This document shows, piece after piece, positions 58,885-64,000 of a stretch of 64,000 nt of DNA. Source of the DNA: Paralvinella palmiformis (taxonomy: Eukaryota > Annelida > Polychaeta > Terebellida > Alvinellidae); NCBI GenBank assembly GCA_025642065.1, contig JAODUP010000084.1:746001-810000 (forward strand). The letters run 5' to 3'. Every line of letters begins with the position of its first letter. Position 1 is the stretch's first letter. Under the pieces are notes generated by a model. That model searched no databases, was not told the DNA's origin, and saw only the letters and a program-made list of their open reading frames with translations. The translations under genes were made by a program, and so were the position numbers.

Positions 58885-58959
58885 ATGTCAGATTCCGATG
58901 AAAGTTTTAACTTTCGCAGGGATATCAAGCTCTACAACTTTGAACCACGCATGAAAAAG
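58885..58959 (+). pseudogene. Short acidic N-terminal coding remnant
   Basis: ATG followed by 24 codons (MSDSDESFNFRRDIKLYNFE and five more), ending at AAG before a GT that could be a donor. The SDES...YNFEP style resembles N-termini of repeated invertebrate proteins, but I cannot assign a family. It lies just upstream of a YqaJ-like segment in another frame. Confidence 0.25.
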
Positions 58960-59180
58960 GTAGCACTCTTCCATATTATTACCAGGTACAGATGCAGCTA
59001 GGCATAATGGGGCTGTCTCATTATGACTTTACTGTCCACACAAAACAGGGTATTCATATCATTAAGGTACCATATGATGACATAAAGGTCCAGGAAATTG
59101 TGTTGAATCTGGACTCCTTTGCTAAATACCAGATATGTCCACTCCTTGTTCGAAGACATCTTGCTGTTGTATTGCAATAA
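58953..59180 (+). pseudogene. YqaJ-like exonuclease domain, C-terminal fragment
   Basis: Reads LPYYYQVQMQLGIMGL, then HYDFTVHTKQGIHIIKVPYD and a tail FAKYQICPLLVRRH before a stop. YYxQVQxQM, a central DFxVxT and a closing LP-like segment typify the C-terminal half of YqaJ/lambda-exonuclease-type domains, which are abundant in invertebrate repeat proteins. No N-terminal catalytic part is present, so this is a fragment. Metal-binding residues lie outside what is left. Confidence 0.55.
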
Positions 59181-59728
59181 AGGGTTTAAGAGTATTTCAG
59201 GTTTTCTTGTATATTTATTATCTTAATACGATAATTACTTAACAAGATAATTATGACATTACATAAACATGCACACACACACACACACACACGGGGTGTT
59301 ATTCACACTCTTTTTTAGTTTCAAAGGTATTACACCAGACAGAATTTTAAACATTTTAAGCGTCCAATACACTTTTCCACGTGTATACGTGCTCGAGCGA
59401 TACGTCGAGACTCATTTTTATGCCAAACGTCCCTTAGACGGTGGAATGTTCAAAGTGGCCAACTTCAGAGGTAGAGCAACTCTAATGCAGAACCCACGAT
59501 CAGCCACGATATTATGAAATAGCTCATTTATGTAAAGAAAACCACAGTTCATTGTAATCTTTCTGTCTGACACACTTCCTGTACAGATATCTGATAGAAA
59601 GGAAATGTATCCACGTGGTGCATCCTAAAAGAGCCTCGAAGGTGTTGTGTTGCGTATAGGAGTTCCAGGTCTAATGGAAACTATATATAAGCATTACAAA
59701 CACTAGAAAACACTAGCTTCATTTTATT

Positions 59729-60000
59729 TCATTTATTTATGATATATATGTATAATATACATATTAACATTATATACATATTAAAAGTTTATATACATAT
59801 TTACATAATATATACCCATTTTACACACGCACGCACACACACACACATACACACACATATATATATATTTGTAAAATGTGCATATACAATACGTAAAAAT
59901 ATATAAATGTTTTGTGTATATTATGTAAATATGTATATAAACCTTTAATATGTATATAATGTTAATATGTATATTATGCCTGTGTATCATAAATAAATGA
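59729..60000. repeat. Foldback: ~86-bp inverted arms around a (CA)/(TA) loop
   Basis: 59729-59815 is matched by the reverse complement of 59915-60000. Both read CATTTATTTATGATA, then ATAATATACATATTAACATT, then TATACATATTAAA, then TTTATATACATATTTACATA. By eye more than 90 percent identical, with a short mismatched patch (TATATGT versus CACAGGC). The loop of about 100 bp holds alternating purine-pyrimidine repeats. Confidence 0.8.
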
Positions 60001-60019
60001 AGTTATGATTACTGAACTA

Positions 60020-60715
60020 GGAAAAAGATGCCAGAAAATGGCTAGAATCGAGGATTTTGTATATTTGAATCCCCCCCCCTCGCCCAACTCTTTTTGCTCC
60101 GCTTCGCTCAGCGATTAAGTGTTTTTGCCTCATTAAAAAGGGTCTAGTTACCGCCATGATTACATATGACTAAAGATCAGAAGGTTAATACTGGTGATGA
60201 CATAGATCGATATATTGACTGTCTGAAGCAACATTATGATAAAAAATTGTAATTCTAGTCTAGTCAATAATACTAATAAATCTGCTAAAACACGAGTTGG
60301 ATTTAAATATCAGACATGCTCTAATGTCAAGGTGAATACATACCCAGTGTTACACCCTGAACAACAACAAAATCGGTTTATGAGTTTGATAACATTCAGA
60401 TCCGACCGTAAGTGATAGGTATGGTGTTTCTATAATTAAATATATATTTGACAATGAATATGTGAAAATGTGCAGATCGCATATTAACGTCTTTGCCACA
60501 GATGATGGTGTTAATTATTGGTTGTGCTGTCTATATTTTATATAATTTGATCTAACAGGCAAAGGTTATTATCCCCCATGTTAGTCATATAAACTATTTT
60601 ATGTTTTTTTTAATTGTTGTATATTATGATATATCATTATATGTATTGTAAATGTATTTTCCCCAAACGTAGGTGTGTGATTATAAATCAAATATGGCGA
60701 TTTGATTGATTGATT
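60020..60715. other. No gene seen
   Basis: AT-rich sequence with a C9 run (60073) and a (GATT)n tract (60702-60726) leading into a SINE. Confidence 0.5.
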
Positions 60716-60731
60716 GATTGATTGATTTGTT

Positions 60732-61015
60732 TTTCGGGGTTATTTCCCCAGGCTGTCGCTTATTCAGCACAGCCTCTATATTGGAGTGGTTGATAAAGCA
60801 CCTCACCCACCACTCACAGGGTAGCAGTACGGAAAGTCGAAATACCCTGAGGATGGTCACTGCCAGAGTGTTTTACGTCCCCAGGGGGTCTTTAATGTCC
60901 CCCTTTATTTTTAATAATTCAGTGGAGACGGTAACGCAATTTAACGTGGAAAGTTTTCGACCTCTTGCTGGAATCGAACTGGTAACCCTTGGCACCAAGT
61001 GCCGGGTGCTTATAA
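60732..61015 (-). mobile_element. SINE family B, minus strand
   Basis: The + strand reads the complement: GGTTATTTCCCCAGGCTGTC, AGCACAGCCTCTATATTGGA, GAGGATGGTCACTGCCAGAG, TCAGTGGAGACGGTAACGCA, then the B box complement GGAATCGAAC. The far 5' head is truncated. Confidence 0.75.
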
Positions 61016-61699
61016 CCCTCACACACATATACAAAGACCGACATTTGACCTACATATTGTTGTCAATCACACGTCTTAGCCCCGCCTTAGATTCGCTTTT
61101 ATTTTAGCTCCGCCCACTAAGCGTGTGCCGTCGACTCTACCTAGCTAAGATTGGCTGTTTGCACAGCTGATGTATTGTGATATAACCCAGCTGTTATATG
61201 ATGAACAATGCGACAACAGGTGGAATGCCTTTTCTTGAAGCGGCTAATTCTAGTAGAAAGGTGTGATTATCTAAAATAGTATTTGTGATAACTAGATACT
61301 GATATTCATTAGGCTCAGACAGATCTGTCACTCGATCTGTCATTCTGTGTGAATGACAATTTCTTTTGATTATTTCGTACTATTTCAGTGTTTGATGATA
61401 ATAGACCTATTTGATGATATATTGTCGACTATTAAATATAATTGACCATCGACTACTAAAATACATAACAATTTTTACAAGGTTCAGCGTTACATTTATT
61501 CTAAATCGTACTAAATGTAATTAATCCATATCATTATATGGCATGATATTGCCAAATTTTACCGTATTACTGTTGGGTTTTTACTTTTAGTTGATCTATA
61601 TCCAGTTAAACATTAGAATGATAAAGTAATTATTAATTTATTCCATAATAAATACAAATCACCAGACCTGCTAATTTTTATCATTTTGGATTGGCATAG

Positions 61700-61800
61700 A
61701 TAGACGTGGAGTGAATTCCATTTTGTCAAATCCTGTTTCATTTGATCAATTCCAGAAACAAATGTATCAATTCCAAATCAAACAACTCCAGTAGATCTTA
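61700..61800 (+). mobile_element. Partial copy of the TCAATTCC MITE
   Basis: GTGGAGTGAATTCCATTTTG, then TGATCAATTCCAGAAACAAA, then TATCAATTCC. It resembles the left half of the two full copies; no right end is seen. Confidence 0.45.
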
Positions 61801-61891
61801 TACTATTATTTGCACACAAAAAGATAAATAGATTTAATTCGTTTTTTATCCATCAATGTATAGATTCATTTATAATACATGCTCACAGACA

Positions 61892-62225
61892 TGGGGTCAA
61901 TTCCATTTGGTCAATTCCACATCAAAATTATCAATTCCAATTCCAAATGTATCAATTCCAAATGTATCAATTCCAATTGCTTTTTTTACTGACTCTTTTT
62001 AGCTACTACTTTTTACCACGAGTAGGTACTTGGAGTACCTACTAGGAATGCCTACTCAGAGTAGTTTATATTTCAAGTAGGATTGTCATGGAAGAAATAT
62101 TTCTGAATTAAAAAAATTAAATGGTAAATTAATTTGTGGATTAAATTGTTTGTAGGAAACTTCAATTCCAAATTTGTCAGTTCCATTTTTCTAAATAATC
62201 AATTCTGGAATTGGAATTGACCACA
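61892..62225. mobile_element. MITE with TGGGGTCAATTCC ends, copy 1
   Basis: Starts TGGGGTCAATTCCATTTGG and ends GGAATTGGAATTGACCACA. The interior has repeated TCAATTCCA units and a palindrome near 62021-62043 (GTAGGTACTTGGAGTACCTA). It shares layout and sequence with a copy 1.2 kb downstream. Confidence 0.7.
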
Positions 62226-62403
62226 TGGTAACATGTAAAAACTGTTCCTGTATGGAATCCTGTGGGCTTCCACCTTTATACATGACTAAAGGCTGGATAT
62301 TAAATAATAATCACAGTATTATTTCAGCTTTTCTATAATATAAGCCAACATGCAGGTATGTATCAATGTGATCATGAGAAAGTGTAACACTGCTTCAAAT
62401 TGC

Positions 62404-62737
62404 TTGTATTTTGGGGAGTATCCCCAGGCTGTCGCTTGTTCAGCATAGCCTGTATGATGGAGTCCTTGTGAGTGGTTGTTTACACCTCCTCCCTCACCAC
62501 TCACAGGGGAGCAGTATGGAAAGATGGAGCTGAAATACCCAGAGGATGGTCACTGCCAAAGTGTATTATGTCTTCAGGGGGTCTTTATTTTAATCAAGTC
62601 AGTGGAGATGGCAGAGCCATTTAACGTGGTCAGCCAGCCATGTTGTTGTGAGCCAAGAAATTAATTCCTGGAAAGATTTTGACCTCTTGCTGGGATCGAA
62701 CCTGTGACCTTGGCACTAGACCACAGGAGCTCACACT
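62404..62737 (-). mobile_element. SINE family B, minus strand
   Basis: ATTTTGGGGAGTATCCCCAG and CAGGCTGTCGCTTGTTCAGC on the + strand, through GTCAGTGGAGATGGCAGAGC to GGGATCGAACCTGTGACC and AGGAGCTCAC. Close to full length. Confidence 0.75.
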
Positions 62738-63078
62738 TCAAATTAAATTCAGGGTGCCTTTATGTATGTGTCAACATTGGATAGAGGGTAGTATTCTGGG
62801 ACTAGTAGATTAACTGCAATATATACAAGTAGTAATTACCACACGCCAGATATAGTTAAGTAATCAGTGAGGGTCAACTAGATTGGATAATGTTTTATTA
62901 CATGATGTTAATAACCCTTAATTAATGGTGTTAATAACATCTGTGTAAAAAGCCTGCCAACCCTGCTATAAATTTATGTTAAAAGTCATAATTGGGTTGT
63001 AATAATGAATTGGCTATTCCCAACATTTTCATATGTGTGTGAGTGGAGGGCTTAAAATGTGTTTAGTGACATCAGGCA

Positions 63079-63348
63079 TGGGGTCAATTCTATTTTGTCA
63101 ATTCCATTTGGTCCACTCAATTTTATTTGGTCAAATCCACATCAAATTTATCAATTTCAAATGTATCAGTTCCAATTCCGTTTTTTACCTACTACTTTTT
63201 ACCATGAGTAGGTACTCCGAGTACCTACTTTGAATACCTGCTCCGAATAGTTTATTTTCATTTGTGGATTGAATTTTTTTGTAGCAAACCTCAATTCGAA
63301 TTCAAAATTTATTAATTCCAATTCTATTTTTTTATTGAAATGACCCCA
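63079..63348. mobile_element. MITE with TGGGGTCAATTCC ends, copy 2
   Basis: Starts TGGGGTCAATTCTATTTTG and ends GAAATGACCCCA. It has the same TCAATTCCA units, the same central GAGTAGGTACTCCGAGTACC palindrome (63206-63229), and the same TTTGTGGATT segment after it. It is about 60 bp shorter than copy 1. Confidence 0.7.
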
Positions 63349-63505
63349 CATCTGAGTGACATGTTTTGTTGGGCTATATTTAGTGATTGTTAGGACATTG
63401 GTATTGATAATGAGTGGACGTCAACATCAGCCTGGTAGATTTGTTCATGTTTATGTTGAAGTAAACACTGCATATCATTCAGGTTCCTTTGAATCTATTT
63501 CAGGG

Positions 63506-63720
63506 CACCTCCATGGTCGGAGTGTTAGCGCATTGGACCACAGGTCACTACCACCTGAGTTTGAATCTCAGCGTGGGTATATCTGAAGGGTGTTTCATCT
63601 TTGTCTTCGCTTCATTACCTATCTGTTTCAAACGTGTGTTTGTGGGATGTTTCATTAGGGATTCACCTTTTGGCTAAATGACCCAGATGTGACCAGTGTG
63701 GCGGCTAATTGACTTAAATC
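63506..63720 (+). mobile_element. SINE family A head with a different 3' body
   Basis: GCACCTCCATGGTCGGAGTG head, then GGACCACAGGTCACTACCAC, TGAGTTTGAATCTCAGCG and GGGTGTTTCATC. After TTCATTACC it departs from family A into GGGATGTTTCATTAGGGATT and GTGACCAGTGTGGCGGCTAA, which looks like another SINE body. Either a chimera or a nested insertion. Confidence 0.6.
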
Positions 63721-63879
63721 AACTCACCTTGTTCAGTATAGGAGATACCATAGTGACAATGAATTATACTTGCAGATTGGATTCCATGACATAAGTTCAC
63801 ATGACAAAAGCTCACAAGAGATAAGCTCACACCCTTAATGAAAAATGAGACAAAAGCTCATATATTTTATCATTTATTT

Positions 63880-64000
63880 TTACACAAATATATACATATA
63901 AATATTACAGGTGTTACTTATCACATATAAATGTCATAGATGTTACATATCACATATAACATATAAATGAAATATCATAAATGTCACAGGTGTTACATAG
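63880..64000 (+). repeat. Diverged tandem repeat running off the window end
   Basis: CACAGGTGTTACATA and ATCACATATAAATGTCA units recur with a spacing of roughly 30-40 bp (near 63907, 63937 and 63983). Just upstream, GACAAAAGCTCACA recurs three times (63797-63860). Confidence 0.5.

Overview
The window is animal nuclear DNA, most likely from a lophotrochozoan and probably a mollusc. The species cannot be named from the sequence. Reasons: one intron-rich gene with GT-AG introns, an AT-rich background packed with di- and tetranucleotide repeats, many tRNA-headed SINEs, and decayed invertebrate LINE and DNA-transposon proteins. There are no operons, prokaryotic signals, CRISPR arrays, rRNAs or convincing free-standing tRNA genes.

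The only intact protein gene I can build is USP39 (the Sad1-type, catalytically dead ubiquitin-specific-protease-like splicing factor of the U4/U6.U5 tri-snRNP), on the + strand from 35,876 to 50,156. Fourteen coding exons sum to 1,521 nt (506 residues plus stop) with phase kept at every junction. A polyadenylation signal follows at 50,378. A 94-residue ORF with one hydrophobic segment starts on the opposite strand, overlapping the USP39 start codon (35,877 to 35,593). It may be a divergent small gene or chance.

Layout. 1-35 kb: no intact gene; microsatellites, SINEs of several families, a frameshifted THAP zinc-finger remnant (19.2-19.7 kb, minus), a 12-copy 45/46-bp tandem array (27.15-27.69 kb), LINE pieces (8.2, 31.4 and 35.0 kb) and possible foldback/MITE sequences at 33-34.6 kb. 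35.9-50.4 kb: USP39, whose introns hold SINEs, a 300-bp hAT-like MITE, a BED-like fragment and (TA)n tracts. 51.9-56.2 kb: a decayed intronless gene of a multicopy invertebrate family, minus strand, bracketed by inverted repeats of about 150 bp or more. This is the best candidate for an undescribed mobile element. 56.3-58.2 kb: a decayed LINE (ORF1, then endonuclease) interrupted by a cluster of CCCGTTTCGAAACGGG-like palindromes. 58.2-60.0 kb: ACGTTATTTTATAACGT repeats, a YqaJ-like nuclease remnant, and a foldback with arms of about 86 bp. 60.7-64 kb: SINEs and a MITE family beginning TGGGGTCAATTCC.

Apart from USP39, nearly all coding signal is fossil mobile DNA. All calls rest on reading motifs by eye; no alignment or database search was run.
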